Shown: in pieces, positions 53,936-62,681 of the stretch
Layout of the letters: each line of letters starts with the position of its first letter
Position numbering within the stretch: position 1 is the first letter of the stretch
Assembly: GCF_004366035.1 (NCBI RefSeq)
Contig: NZ_SOEE01000004.1
Location: 10,007-74,006 of the forward strand
Source of the DNA: Cytobacillus oceanisediminis
Lineage (GTDB): Bacteria > Bacillota > Bacilli > Bacillales > Cytobacillaceae
DNA: 64,000 bases
Direction of reading: 5' to 3'
The notes under the pieces: model-generated
Told to the model about the DNA's origin: nothing
Database searches by the model: none
Seen by the model: only the letters and a program-made list of their open reading frames with translations
Position numbers and translations under genes: made by a program

Positions 53936-53949
53936 AACCACCACAAAGA

Positions 53950-53979
53950 AAAAGCTGGAATTTTCATTCCAGCTTTTTT
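53950..53979. terminator. Bidirectional terminator
   Basis: AAAGCTGGAAT and ATTCCAGCTTT pair exactly between convergent cheV and ykyB. Confidence 0.85.
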
Positions 53980-53983
53980 GTGA

Positions 53984-54451
53984 TTAAAAGTAACTTTCCC
54001 CTAATTTCTTAAATACAGGTTTTTCATAGCGGTGCTTTTTTGCATTTGGCTTGCTATTAAGCTCTTTTAGCTCTGTATATGACATAAGCAATTTTTTCGC
54101 CGCATTAAGAGATAGAGAAGATTTTGGATTTCTGACGAAGGAATCGAGTTTGCCCAAATGGGGAAGCTCTGAGAAATCCTCTTTAGAAGGCGGAAGGTGG
54201 AAAGAATAATTCCCGCATTTTACAAGAACATCTGACTGCTGCTGGCTGTTTTTTGGATTGCCAGAATAGTGAAGGCCTGCTTTCCGGGCTTTTCCTTCTT
54301 TAATTAACTTTTGAAGTGCATCGTGCTTTAATTTATACAAAAATTTAGGGTTTGGTGCTGTCTTTGCATGGCGGTTAACGGTGAAGATGGCTTGAGAGAG
54401 GTTTTCAACCGTTGGTTGCAGATGGGGATATTGTTTCTTATCAGAATTCAA
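53984..54451 (-). CDS. ykyB: YkyB family protein
   Basis: From TTG 54451, with AAAGGAGATTGGAAA upstream, 155 residues. HLQPTVENLSQAIFTVNRHA, KHDALQKLIKEGKARKAGLH and the end KPVFKKLGESYF agree with what I recall of YkyB. It is a soluble basic protein conserved in Bacillaceae, function unknown. It lies after cheV as in B. subtilis. Confidence 0.85.
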   Translation of the reverse strand: MNSDKKQYPHLQPTVENLSQAIFTVNRHAKTAPNPKFLYKLKHDALQKLIKEGKARKAGLHYSGNPKNSQQQSDVLVKCGNYSFHLPPSKEDFSELPHLGKLDSFVRNPKSSLSLNAAKKLLMSYTELKELNSKPNAKKHRYEKPVFKKLGESYF

Positions 54452-54546
54452 TTTCCAATCTCCTTTCAAATTATAAAGGGGTATAAACATATTATACCCT
54501 TTTTAGTCAATAAAACCAACTTAGGATAGGCTTTTATTACAAAAGC

Positions 54547-55821
54547 TTATCCATCCAGCTGTTTCCCTCTTATAGGTTGGAAGGATCCTGATTTTTTCCA
54601 TATTATCATCAGCATTGTTGAACCTAATAATGTTGTTGCCAAACCAGCGCCAATCATAACAAAAGAGGCGCCTAGCTGTTTTGCAAGAAGAGCTCCTGCC
54701 GCAGGTGCAATAAGCATGGAAAAAGTCTGCAGGGACATGGCGGCAGCTGAAACTCTGCCCATCATTTGCTTTGGTGTTTCAGATTGGAGCACATAGCCGT
54801 AAGGAACAGATTCTCCCGCACCTAAAAGACCTAAAAGACATGCACCGATTATCCAGACCAGTGGAGGGAAATTTAGAAAACCTAAGCCTCCGAGTCCAAC
54901 AGCTACAATAAAAGTGCCGCTTAATATGGCCGAAGAACTCATTAAGTGGACGGGTTTTCGGTTCCACCCTGTCCACTGGCCCAGTAAAAGTGAGCCCGCC
55001 ACACTGCCTGCTCCTACTGCACTGATCAGCAACCCGAAATTTCCCTCATTAAAGCCAATCTGCTTTGCAATAAAAATAAATAACCCATCATAAAGGAAAA
55101 TGATGAAAAAAGCTGCAGAAGAAAGAATAATTGAGATCCTTAAAAGGGGAGCATGGAAAATATGTTTTATGCCCTCTGAAAATTCTTTCCAAAAACTTGT
55201 TTTGACAGTAGAGGTTTCAGCCATTCTATTATCTGATTCCTCAAAAGATGTTAAGCTGGGAAGAAACAAAAGGAAAATAATGGATACAACGAATCCTGCT
55301 GCTTCAAATAAAAAGGGGCTTTTTGGTCCGAGAACTGCTATTATCCCTCCGCCTAAAGCTGGCGCTGCAATTTTCATGGTATTGACTGAAAGCTGGCTTA
55401 GAGTTACTGCTTCAGGCAGCATGCTGTCAGGTACAACCATCCGGATCGCACTCTGCCTTGCCGGGTCGTAAAGGGCTGATACGGTTCCCTTTAAAAACAC
55501 AAATAATAGCAGAATGTATAGGTTGGGAGCGTAAAACAAGCCTCCGACAAAGACAATTCTTAAAAGAAGGCAAACAATCATAACAGCTTTTTTCGGCAAT
55601 CTGTCCACAAACACACTTGCAAATGGGCCGATAATGACCCATGGAAGACCGAGAACAATAATGACAGAGGCAATTGCCGTTTCATCAAGCCCCCAGTGAT
55701 AAGCAACAATAACCTGCAAAGCAATAAAATCGAGCCAGTTACCCAAATCGGAAAATAGCTGCGCACCAAAAAGAGAGCGAAAGGGTTTCAGCTTGAGTGG
55801 TTTAAAAATGCCGGGTTTCAT
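54547..55821 (-). CDS. MFS transporter (YkuC position)
   Basis: 424 residues, twelve helices. FGAQLFSDLGNWLDFIALQV and LYDPARQSAIRMVVPDSMLP are typical of the DHA3/macrolide-efflux-like branch. It overlaps the stop of the upstream padR gene by 4 bases, so the regulator and the pump are one unit. Gene order places it where ykuC stands in B. subtilis, but orthology was not tested. Probable drug or metabolite exporter. Confidence 0.8.
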   Translation of the reverse strand: MKPGIFKPLKLKPFRSLFGAQLFSDLGNWLDFIALQVIVAYHWGLDETAIASVIIVLGLPWVIIGPFASVFVDRLPKKAVMIVCLLLRIVFVGGLFYAPNLYILLLFVFLKGTVSALYDPARQSAIRMVVPDSMLPEAVTLSQLSVNTMKIAAPALGGGIIAVLGPKSPFLFEAAGFVVSIIFLLFLPSLTSFEESDNRMAETSTVKTSFWKEFSEGIKHIFHAPLLRISIILSSAAFFIIFLYDGLFIFIAKQIGFNEGNFGLLISAVGAGSVAGSLLLGQWTGWNRKPVHLMSSSAILSGTFIVAVGLGGLGFLNFPPLVWIIGACLLGLLGAGESVPYGYVLQSETPKQMMGRVSAAAMSLQTFSMLIAPAAGALLAKQLGASFVMIGAGLATTLLGSTMLMIIWKKSGSFQPIRGKQLDG

Positions 55822-56432
55822 TGGAAATTCCCCTTTTCCCCGCCTATGGCCATCCTTCGCCTGTTTAGCAGCTTTTCAGTATTGCCGTGAGGATCCTGGC
55901 CAACTGGCAGATTATTATTTTGCAGAACTTCAATTGATTCTTCAATCCATTTAATTTCTGTTTCCAGCTTCATTTCTGCATATCGAATCGAGAGGCAGCC
56001 AAGTCTGCTGACAAAGGAGTATCCATTTCGCGGCCATTCCTGTACAAATTTTAGAATATCAGTGGCTTCTTCTTTTCTTTTAAATAAATGGCTAATTAAC
56101 ACATCATTATCCATATCTTCATGCCACGTTGACATTTTCATTAGCAATTCATCTTTAATAACTGGAAAAGGAGGAGGAGTCTTCAGCCAGTTCTCAAACT
56201 CTTTCCAGCCTTTTGCAGTGAGCTCATACTTTTTTTTCTTTCTTCCTTCATCTTCCTGCTCGATTGCATAGATAAATCCTTCTTTCTCCAGCTTTTTCAA
56301 TTTTGGGTAAATGCTCCCATAGCTCATTCCCCAATAAAGGCCAGCAGCTTTGTGTTCAAATTCAGATTTAATATTATAGCCCGTGCTGGGCCAAAAGCTT
56401 AGGACAGCAAGAATTGTATGTTCTATAGACAA
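55818..56432 (-). CDS. PadR-family regulator
   Basis: 204 residues from TTG 56432, with AAAGGAG 8 bases upstream. N-terminal winged helix EHTILAVLSFWPSTGYNIKS, GLYWGMSYGSIYPKLKKLEK and GFIYAIEQ, then the helical Vir_act_alpha_C-type domain. It probably represses its own unit and the MFS gene that it overlaps. An inverted repeat at 56465-56479 just upstream is the likely operator. Confidence 0.85.
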   Translation of the reverse strand: MSIEHTILAVLSFWPSTGYNIKSEFEHKAAGLYWGMSYGSIYPKLKKLEKEGFIYAIEQEDEGRKKKKYELTAKGWKEFENWLKTPPPFPVIKDELLMKMSTWHEDMDNDVLISHLFKRKEEATDILKFVQEWPRNGYSFVSRLGCLSIRYAEMKLETEIKWIEESIEVLQNNNLPVGQDPHGNTEKLLNRRRMAIGGEKGNFQ

Positions 56433-56460
56433 TAATAAAACTCCTTTCGATGTATCAAAG

Positions 56461-56479
56461 TGATATATCAATATGATAT
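56461..56479. promoter_or_regulatory. Probable PadR operator
   Basis: ATATCA (56465-56470) and TGATAT (56474-56479) are exact complements around ATA, and TGATATATCA (56461-56470) is a further palindrome overlapping it. They lie about 30 bases upstream of the padR start. Confidence 0.5.
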
Positions 56480-56511
56480 GTTGTCCTTAAAAAAATATCA
56501 ACAAAAAAATA

Positions 56512-56542
56512 AAAACTTTCGCAATTTTTCAGCGAAAGTTTT
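56512..56542 (-). terminator. Terminator of ykuD
   Basis: AAAACTTTCGC and GCGAAAGTTTT pair exactly. On the minus strand TTTTATTTTTTT follows. Confidence 0.85.
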
Positions 56543-56553
56543 GTAAGCAGCAG

Positions 56554-57060
56554 CTATGGCTGTATCCGTACCCTGGTGCCATTTGGCACTATGCGTGACA
56601 ATTCGAGCACATCCTGGTTATACATGCGTATACAGCCTTTGGAAACAGATTGGCCAATTGAGGAAGGGTTATTGGTTCCGTGAATTCCATAGCCGGCTTT
56701 TGACAGGGAAAGCCACATGACCCCATATGGGCCGCCGGGATTGGGTTCTCTGTTCACAATAACAAACTCTCCAATTGGGGTCTGTGTCAGCATTTTTCCG
56801 ACGGCAATAGGATACACTTTTTGAATGGCGCCGTTATATAAAAGAGTTAAGCTTCTTTTGCCTTTTGAAACAATGATGGTATACGGAATGGAGGCAGGTT
56901 CCGGCAGCCCTGGTATTACTATTCGCTGGCCGGAATAAATAAGGCCAGGGTTTACAATGGAAGGATTTGCCGCCAGGAGCTCGCTTAAAGGGCGGCGGTA
57001 ATTTTTTGCGATGACAGACAATGTCTCACCAGGTTTTACTATATGGTAAATAACAATCAC
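56554..57060 (-). CDS. ykuD: L,D-transpeptidase YkuD with LysM domain
   Basis: 168 residues: an N-terminal LysM repeat ([20 protein letters not shown]) that binds peptidoglycan, then the YkuD catalytic domain with [12 protein letters not shown] and SKGCIRM (catalytic Cys and His). It cross-links peptidoglycan. B. subtilis YkuD is spore-associated and lacks a classical signal, as here. The start is uncertain: GTG 57060 lies inside GAGGTGATT, while an ATT codon 9 bases later would suit the ribosome binding site and the family N-terminus. Confidence 0.9.
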   Translation of the reverse strand: MIVIYHIVKPGETLSVIAKNYRRPLSELLAANPSIVNPGLIYSGQRIVIPGLPEPASIPYTIIVSKGKRSLTLLYNGAIQKVYPIAVGKMLTQTPIGEFVIVNREPNPGGPYGVMWLSLSKAGYGIHGTNNPSSIGQSVSKGCIRMYNQDVLELSRIVPNGTRVRIQP

Positions 57061-57145
57061 CTCTTTCTTAAAGGTCTATTCAAATATATGCCTGCAAAAA
57101 TGATCTTGTAACTAATTGGATAAATTGTGTCCCGAAGGAAGCAAA

Positions 57146-57178
57146 AAAAGGGAAGCTGCAAAGATGTGCTTTCCCTTT
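57146..57178 (-). terminator. Terminator of ykuE
   Basis: AAAGGGAAAGC and GCTTCCCTTT pair on the minus strand around ACATCTTTGCA, followed by a T run. Confidence 0.75.
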
Positions 57179-58052
57179 AATTCTCGCTGTTTGATTGTAA
57201 AGTAAATACCGTCAGTTCAGGTTTGGATAAAAACCGGAAGGGCAGCCGGGTTGTACCTAGCCCTCTGTTTACATAAAGAGTTAAAGGGCTTTGGCCGCCG
57301 ATTTCATAGAAGCCTTCATAATATCTTTCAGCATGCGGCGGTTTAACTAACGCTCCCATAAACGGCAGTTTTATTTGTCCTCCATGACTATGGCCGCTCA
57401 ACTGCAGATTGATGTTGAAAGCTGAGGCTTCATCTGCTAAATCCGGTGCATGGGACAATAAAATGTTATAGGAAGAATCGTCCAAACTTCGGCTGGCAAG
57501 CTTTATGTCCGGTCTGCCGAGCATGGCATCGTCAATGCCGATAATCTGGATGCTGCTGCCGGAAAACTCGATTTTGCGATTTTCATTCAGCAAAAGAATA
57601 AATTCGGATTCTTCCATAATAGATTTAAAGATATCAGAACCATAGCCCCCGTGATCATGGTTTCCATAAATAGCAAACCTTCCAAGCGGCGCCTGAATTC
57701 TTTTCAGGAGGGGGGCAATTTGGTTTGCCTCTTTATATTTATTGGGTTCATCCATCAGATCACCTGTAAAGAAGACAATATCAGGCTTCAAGCTGTTTAT
57801 CTTTTCAATCAATTTTTCTAGCTGCTTCAGGTCATAATGAAATCCTAAATGGGTATCGCTGAATTGGATGATTTTTTTATTATGGAACGCTTTTGGAATA
57901 GCGTTGTCAGAGATTTTGTATTTTGTAATTTCCAAGAGCCGCGGCTCAATATCCCGTGCATAATAATAGCCGCCTGCACTAATACCAAAAACAGCAGCAA
58001 AAAAGCCTAGAGCTCTTTTTAAAAAAGATCTTCTGGACACTTTTTCCGGCAT
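57177..58052 (-). CDS. ykuE: Metallophosphoesterase YkuE with Tat signal
   Basis: 291 residues. The N-terminus has a twin-arginine motif (SRRSFLKRA) and a hydrophobic stretch to about residue 28, as expected for Tat export. The phosphoesterase ligands are FSDTHLG, FTGDLMDEP, YGNHDHGG, LLSHAPD and SGHSHGGQ. B. subtilis YkuE is a Tat substrate at the cell wall. It probably acts on extracellular phosphate esters. Upstream of ykuD and on the same strand. Confidence 0.9.
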   Translation of the reverse strand: MPEKVSRRSFLKRALGFFAAVFGISAGGYYYARDIEPRLLEITKYKISDNAIPKAFHNKKIIQFSDTHLGFHYDLKQLEKLIEKINSLKPDIVFFTGDLMDEPNKYKEANQIAPLLKRIQAPLGRFAIYGNHDHGGYGSDIFKSIMEESEFILLLNENRKIEFSGSSIQIIGIDDAMLGRPDIKLASRSLDDSSYNILLSHAPDLADEASAFNINLQLSGHSHGGQIKLPFMGALVKPPHAERYYEGFYEIGGQSPLTLYVNRGLGTTRLPFRFLSKPELTVFTLQSNSEN

Positions 58053-58255
58053 TTAGCATACCAACCTATCTATAAATAATTTATTGACATGAGTAAAGGC
58101 ACTGCCTTCTCATAGCAGTATCTTTAATACTATCAAACTATCCTATTAAAAAGAAGAAATAACTATACTTGTTTTTTATCCTTCGTTTTCCTTAAAATTA
58201 TTAATTTATTTGTAAATAATAATTCGAAAATTCTTTATTTAATGGTAAAATATAA

Positions 58256-58271
58256 ATGAATGATCATTCAT
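58256..58271. promoter_or_regulatory. FadR-like palindrome upstream of fadH
   Basis: ATGAATGATCATTCAT is a perfect 16-bp palindrome. The half-sites TGAATGA/TCATTCA are those of the B. subtilis FadR (YsiA) box, but the family site has four more bases in its centre. Position just before the fadH ribosome binding site suggests repression relieved by long-chain acyl-CoA. Confidence 0.5.
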
Positions 58272-58290
58272 TTTTGGGAGGGGAATTAGA

Positions 58291-59055
58291 ATGAAGAATA
58301 AAACAGTCATTGTTACTGGCGGTTCCAGCGGCATGGGAAAATATATGGCAAAGAGGTTTGCTGAAGCTGGAGCCAACGTGGTGATAACAGGAAGAAACCC
58401 GGAACGCCTTGAGACAGCAAAAGCTGAAATTCAAGCATTCCAGGGACAAGTTTTGACAATTCAAATGGATGTCCGTGAAATTGAACATGTTAAACATATG
58501 CTCAATGAAACACTGAGTGCATTTGGACAAATTGATTTCCTTGTTAATAATGCAGCGGGAAATTTTATATGCCCTGCAGAGCAGCTGAGTGCAAATGGAT
58601 GGAATTCTGTTATTAATATTGTCTTGAATGGAACCTTTTATTGTTCGAGTGAAGTGGGTAAATACTGGATTGAAAAAGGAATTAAGGGGAGCATCATTAA
58701 TATGGTGGCTACATATGCTTGGGATGCTGGAGCGGGTGTTATACACTCGGCAGCCGCAAAAGCAGGTGTATTATCCATGACAAGAACCTTGGCTGTAGAA
58801 TGGGGTAGAAAATACGGAATTAGAGTGAATGCAATAGCCCCAGGTCCGATTGAAAGGACAGGAGGGGCTGACAGGCTTTGGGAATCAGAAGATGCTGCAA
58901 ACAGGACACTCCAAAGTGTGCCTCTTGGCAGGCTCGGGAAGCCGGAAGAAATCGCAGAATTGGCATTCTTCCTTTTCTCAGAGCATGCAGGTTATATTAA
59001 TGGGGAGTGCATCACTATGGATGGAGGACAGTGGCTGAATCAATTTCCATTTTGA
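58291..59055 (+). CDS. fadH: 2,4-dienoyl-CoA reductase
   Basis: 254 residues, SDR fold: TGGSSGMGKYMA for NADP, LVNNAAGNFICPAE, and ATYAWDAGAGVIHSAAAKAG, in which the usual Tyr-x3-Lys is altered as in dienoyl-CoA reductases. The tail NGECITMDGGQWLNQFPF agrees with YkuF/FadH. It reduces dienoyl-CoA in beta-oxidation of unsaturated fatty acids. GGGAGGGGAATTAGA precedes the ATG. The stop lies in a tandem duplication. Confidence 0.9.
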   Translation: MKNKTVIVTGGSSGMGKYMAKRFAEAGANVVITGRNPERLETAKAEIQAFQGQVLTIQMDVREIEHVKHMLNETLSAFGQIDFLVNNAAGNFICPAEQLSANGWNSVINIVLNGTFYCSSEVGKYWIEKGIKGSIINMVATYAWDAGAGVIHSAAAKAGVLSMTRTLAVEWGRKYGIRVNAIAPGPIERTGGADRLWESEDAANRTLQSVPLGRLGKPEEIAELAFFLFSEHAGYINGECITMDGGQWLNQFPF

Positions 59056-59108
59056 TGTTTATAAATACCGGCTGAATCAATTTCCATTTTGATGTTTATA
59101 AATACCGG
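59035..59108. repeat. Tandem 37-bp duplication at the end of fadH
   Basis: Two exact copies, 59035-59071 and 59072-59108, include the last six fadH codons, the stop and the spacer up to the terminator. A third partial copy (CTGAAT) starts the terminator stem. No base differs between the copies, so the duplication is recent or an assembly artefact. Confidence 0.9.
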
Positions 59109-59127
59109 CTGAATTATTTTCAGCCGG
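59105..59127. terminator. Bidirectional terminator between fadH and the C39 peptidase gene
   Basis: CCGGCTGAA and TTCAGCCGG pair exactly around TTATT. Confidence 0.8.
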
Positions 59128-59137
59128 TTGACATTAT

Positions 59138-59917
59138 CTATTGGTAACTTACTGCCCTGGATTGCAATGCTTTCCAAGAGGAGATGAATCGTTCTTTAGA
59201 AACCTTCACCTGTTTTTTCCCTGAGAGGGGATCGTTTAGAATAACAAACTGTTCATCATAGCCTACTAATACGACTGCATGAAGATCTAATGGGGTTTTA
59301 ATGGTTTTGCCGGAGTGAGTCCAGGACTCCCAGCGATCAGGAAGCCTATAATCTCCTGTTGTCCAGACCACAGCAGGATATCCTTTGGACACATGCATAA
59401 GAACCGTTTCAAAATGTTGGCCGGATAAATTAACGGCTCTTCCGGGAAGATATTTATTCACTAATTCTTCAATTGGTTTATCAAAAACAGCGTAGCCTGC
59501 ACTTGTTCCGGTCATATCTCCTACAAATCCTTCTGCTGGATTACCCCATTTCAAAATATCACCTTTTGAACGTATCAGCGGATCATTATCTTTCTTTACT
59601 GCATTATACAAATCCATTTTTCCCACTTGCACACCTGCATGCCGCAGGACCATTGTCAGGCTGGTTACTTCGCACCCATACTTCAATTCGGGGTTTTGTC
59701 TGATTAGTGGAACATCAATAATGACAGATTCCTTTTTCACAGCCGAAAGAGTTTTCGTAGACTGGGCTGTTACATTCTGCTGTACCTTTGCCTTGACTGA
59801 TATTAGTGCATCCAGCTCTTTTGATGCTATGTCAGATTTTTGGAAAGAACTGGCTGGTTCTGAATGGCCGCAGCCAAGCAAAGGAATAAGAAGGGATATA
59901 AATAGGAAATTCCTCAT
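59138..59917 (-). CDS. C39-like cysteine peptidase, lipoprotein
   Basis: 259 residues. The signal peptide ends in the lipobox PLLGC (Cys16). A linker to about residue 65 is followed by a papain-fold C39_2 domain: catalytic Cys in LKYGCEVTSLTMVLRHAG, His in DLHAVVLVGYDE and Asp/Asn in ILNDPLSGKK. It should be anchored outside the membrane and cleave a peptide or cell-surface substrate. AGAGGGTATTTC precedes the ATG. Confidence 0.82.
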   Translation of the reverse strand: MRNFLFISLLIPLLGCGHSEPASSFQKSDIASKELDALISVKAKVQQNVTAQSTKTLSAVKKESVIIDVPLIRQNPELKYGCEVTSLTMVLRHAGVQVGKMDLYNAVKKDNDPLIRSKGDILKWGNPAEGFVGDMTGTSAGYAVFDKPIEELVNKYLPGRAVNLSGQHFETVLMHVSKGYPAVVWTTGDYRLPDRWESWTHSGKTIKTPLDLHAVVLVGYDEQFVILNDPLSGKKQVKVSKERFISSWKALQSRAVSYQ

Positions 59918-60097
59918 GAAATACCCTCTTTCTTAGATGTCCTGCTATTAGCTTGTGAGAGAAGGCGCGGCAATATGATGCAAAGCTTTTGCCAAACAAT
60001 GAGGTTTTATCAAAAAGTGGAATCTATATTTTGAATAGTAAAAGTTTTAAGCGAATATGGTATAATAACTCATTAATATACATAGGGAGGCTAGGAC

Positions 60098-61315
60098 ATG
60101 GATGCATTGGATATCCTTACAGATTTGGATAATGTATTTCCTTATTTCCAGCCAATATTCAGTGCGGATGAGCATCGTGTCATTGGTTATGAGGTTTTAG
60201 GCCGATATAGAGGATCTGATGGAGTTGCCAGTAGTCTGGGGCCGTTCTTCCAGGATGAGAATATTCCTGAAGAATACCGGATTGAAGTAGATTATGAAGT
60301 ATTAAAAAAGGCTTTGGATAAGGCCCGGGACCTGGATAAAGATATTTTGCTTTTCGTCAACAGGGATGCTGACTTGCTCATGTATAATGACGGGGAACAA
60401 TTTTTAAATACCCTGCACGAATATGAAAAACAAGGAATAAGTCTTGACCGGATTGTACTGGAAATTACAGAACGGAATTATAAGGGCGATATTGACCATC
60501 TGGACCATCTATTGAATTATTACAGGACATATGGAATCAAATTAGCAATAGATAAACTAGGCAATGAAAGCAGTCATCTGGACAGGATCGGGCAATTGGC
60601 TCCCGACATTTTAAAGGTGGATCTGGAGTCCATGAAATCAAATGCTTCTGCCTATAATTTTAATGATATCCTCTATTCTTTATCCATGCTTGCCAGGAAA
60701 ATAGGAGCGAGCATGCTTTTTGAAAATATTGAAATGGTTTATCAGCTTCAGTTTGCCTGGAAAAATGGAGGCCGTTATTATCAAGGTTATTATTTGCAAA
60801 AACCGGCTGAAAATTTCACTGATAGAGATATTTTAAAGGAAAAATTACGAAGTGAATGCCATCGGTTTATTGTGCATGAAAAGAAAAAATTGGAGTCCTT
60901 GTATCAGGTTACACTGGAGTTCAATGAAAAGATGATTGATTTTGCCAATAAAAATAAAAAGGTTTTTGTATATGAAGAAACTTTGGAGCAGATTACGGTT
61001 CTTCTGGATGGTGCAGCTTTTCGCCTGTATATTTGCGATGAAGATGGATTCCAGAAATCTGCGAATTATTTCAAACGGGATGGGGAATGGATAACCCAGG
61101 AAGAATATCTTCACAAAAACTGGAGCTGGCGACCATACTTTCTTGAAAATATCATGAAAATGCGAATAAATAAAAAAGGTATCCTCTCTGATTTGTATAC
61201 CGATATTGAGACAGGCGAAACAATCAGGACATTTTCCTTCCCGCTTAATACCAATGATTACTTATTTGTGGATCTATCGTACGAATTTTTATACAACCAT
61301 GATGGGTTATTATAA
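60098..61315 (+). CDS. ykuI: EAL-domain protein YkuI (probably degenerate enzyme)
   Basis: 405 residues: an EAL domain (about 10-245) followed by a PAS-like C-terminal domain (about 255-400). The EAL motif reads EVLGR, ITERN is kept, DILKVD keeps the Lys, but the DDFG motif is IDKLG, with Lys in place of the second Asp. In B. subtilis YkuI binds c-di-GMP without clear hydrolysis, and this copy also looks like a binder rather than an active phosphodiesterase. ATAGGGAGGCTAGGAC precedes the ATG. Confidence 0.85.
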   Translation: MDALDILTDLDNVFPYFQPIFSADEHRVIGYEVLGRYRGSDGVASSLGPFFQDENIPEEYRIEVDYEVLKKALDKARDLDKDILLFVNRDADLLMYNDGEQFLNTLHEYEKQGISLDRIVLEITERNYKGDIDHLDHLLNYYRTYGIKLAIDKLGNESSHLDRIGQLAPDILKVDLESMKSNASAYNFNDILYSLSMLARKIGASMLFENIEMVYQLQFAWKNGGRYYQGYYLQKPAENFTDRDILKEKLRSECHRFIVHEKKKLESLYQVTLEFNEKMIDFANKNKKVFVYEETLEQITVLLDGAAFRLYICDEDGFQKSANYFKRDGEWITQEEYLHKNWSWRPYFLENIMKMRINKKGILSDLYTDIETGETIRTFSFPLNTNDYLFVDLSYEFLYNHDGLL

Positions 61316-61393
61316 GCATAAAAATTAAAAAGTATAAACAATCTTAATTTGAGGAAATGTAAGTGTAGAACTTTCCTTGAGGAGAGATTAGAC

Positions 61394-61633
61394 ATGAGCA
61401 TGTACACATTGATCATATTAGTTATCGGTTTGGGGATACTCGGTTACGCCCTGGCTTACACCCTGTTTGCTGCAAAGGAGCGAAAGGCTGTAAAAGGTGA
61501 TATTGATGCAGAACTGCCTGATAATGTTCAAAAGCATGCATATATCAGAAACCCAATCTTTCTCACATATGCGATTTGCTTTGGAATTCTTCTTGTTATG
61601 ATCACTTATTTTGCACTTACATGGAATTGGTAA
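61394..61633 (+). CDS. Small membrane protein, 79 residues
   Basis: From ATG 61394, preceded by GAGGAGAGATTAGAC. Two membrane helices (about 3-22 and 58-76) enclose a charged middle (AAKERKAVKGDIDAELPDNV). I recognise no family. It follows ykuI by 78 bases and could share its mRNA. The longer frame from 61349 has no ribosome binding site. Confidence 0.65.
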   Translation: MSMYTLIILVIGLGILGYALAYTLFAAKERKAVKGDIDAELPDNVQKHAYIRNPIFLTYAICFGILLVMITYFALTWNW

Positions 61634-61661
61634 AGACCCTCATAGGCAGGGTCTTTTTTTA
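61632..61661 (+). terminator. Terminator after the small membrane protein gene
   Basis: AAGACCCT and AGGGTCTT pair around CATAGGC, followed by TTTTTATTT. Confidence 0.8.
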
Positions 61662-61888
61662 TTTAAATAGGTACATGCTGCTGATTAACAATATTTACAT
61701 CTTCATTTATATACACTTTTCCGCTTATTGCGTTAATTCTTTGTCAATACGGGTAGATTCATAACAAGAAACGAATTTTTATGTCAAAACATAAGAGAAT
61801 TTCGGGTACGAAAACCGGCAACAGCAGATTTATTTGCTGGTAAAATTGATGGTATAGAATAGTGAACGATTAAGAAAGGGAGAGTGGA

Positions 61889-62596
61889 ATGTACAAGCAC
61901 TTAACAGGAATTATTATCACAATTGCAGTCATGGCAGCAGCGATTCCTTCCCATACAAATGCCGAGAGCCTTAACAATAAACAAGAGGTATACAAATTCC
62001 TGCAAAATGCATTTTATTCACAGGTTTCGCTGAGCGAGGAAGAGCGAAGCATGAAGGAAGTCGATGAATTGCTTGACCCATATTTTTCAGAAAAACCTAA
62101 AGCTGAATTTCTGAATGAAAACCTTGTTTCAGAGAATGGCAAGTACTTTACCCTTGGATCTGATGCTGCTGCATATTACATTCCCTTCTTTACGTATTCA
62201 GGTAATACAGAAGTAGTTAAAGAAGGAAGTAAAATTTATGTGTATGAATACTTTCCGGATAATCAAGACGGCCCTGTCGCATATGAAGGTCACTATGAGG
62301 GACTTTTGCTTGCGGAACAAGAAGGGGGATTTAAAATCACCAAATTCCTGGGTGAAAATATACCCGAGAAAATTTTAAAGAAAGCCGAGAGTAATGAAGA
62401 AGCAGCAACACAAAGCTCATTTAAAACACCTGAAAATCCAATTTGGATTAACAAACCGTCGTATCAATTCGGATTCCTGCTAAATCCATTCGACGCTTTG
62501 TTTCGTTCAGGAAGTATGCTTTTAACAGATAATAAACAAGGTATAATTGCTTTATTTGAACATCAGGAATTAAACGGGCAACTGGCATCCAATTAG
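61889..62596 (+). CDS. Secreted protein, 235 residues, unknown function
   Basis: A signal peptide (MYKHLTGIIITIAVMAAAIP, cleavage after NAES-like HTNA) leads to a soluble domain with YKFLQNAFYSQVSLSEEERS, FTLGSDAAAYYIPFFTYS and a beta-rich middle. No lipobox and no known catalytic motif. It may belong to a Bacillus exported DUF family, but I cannot name one with confidence. AGAAAGGGAGAGTGGA precedes the ATG. Confidence 0.7.
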   Translation: MYKHLTGIIITIAVMAAAIPSHTNAESLNNKQEVYKFLQNAFYSQVSLSEEERSMKEVDELLDPYFSEKPKAEFLNENLVSENGKYFTLGSDAAAYYIPFFTYSGNTEVVKEGSKIYVYEYFPDNQDGPVAYEGHYEGLLLAEQEGGFKITKFLGENIPEKILKKAESNEEAATQSSFKTPENPIWINKPSYQFGFLLNPFDALFRSGSMLLTDNKQGIIALFEHQELNGQLASN

Positions 62597-62599
62597 ATG

Positions 62600-62636
62600 A
62601 TAGGAGCTTAAAAGCTTAGCTTTTAAGCTCCTATTT
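62600..62636. terminator. Bidirectional terminator with 14-bp stem
   Basis: ATAGGAGCTTAAAAG and CTTTTAAGCTCCTAT pair exactly around CTTAG, followed by TTTTAATT. It can also serve the convergent glutaredoxin gene. Confidence 0.85.
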
Positions 62637-62681
62637 TAATTATTGCAGCCTGACAGGCAGGAGATCCCTGCAATGGAAGTT

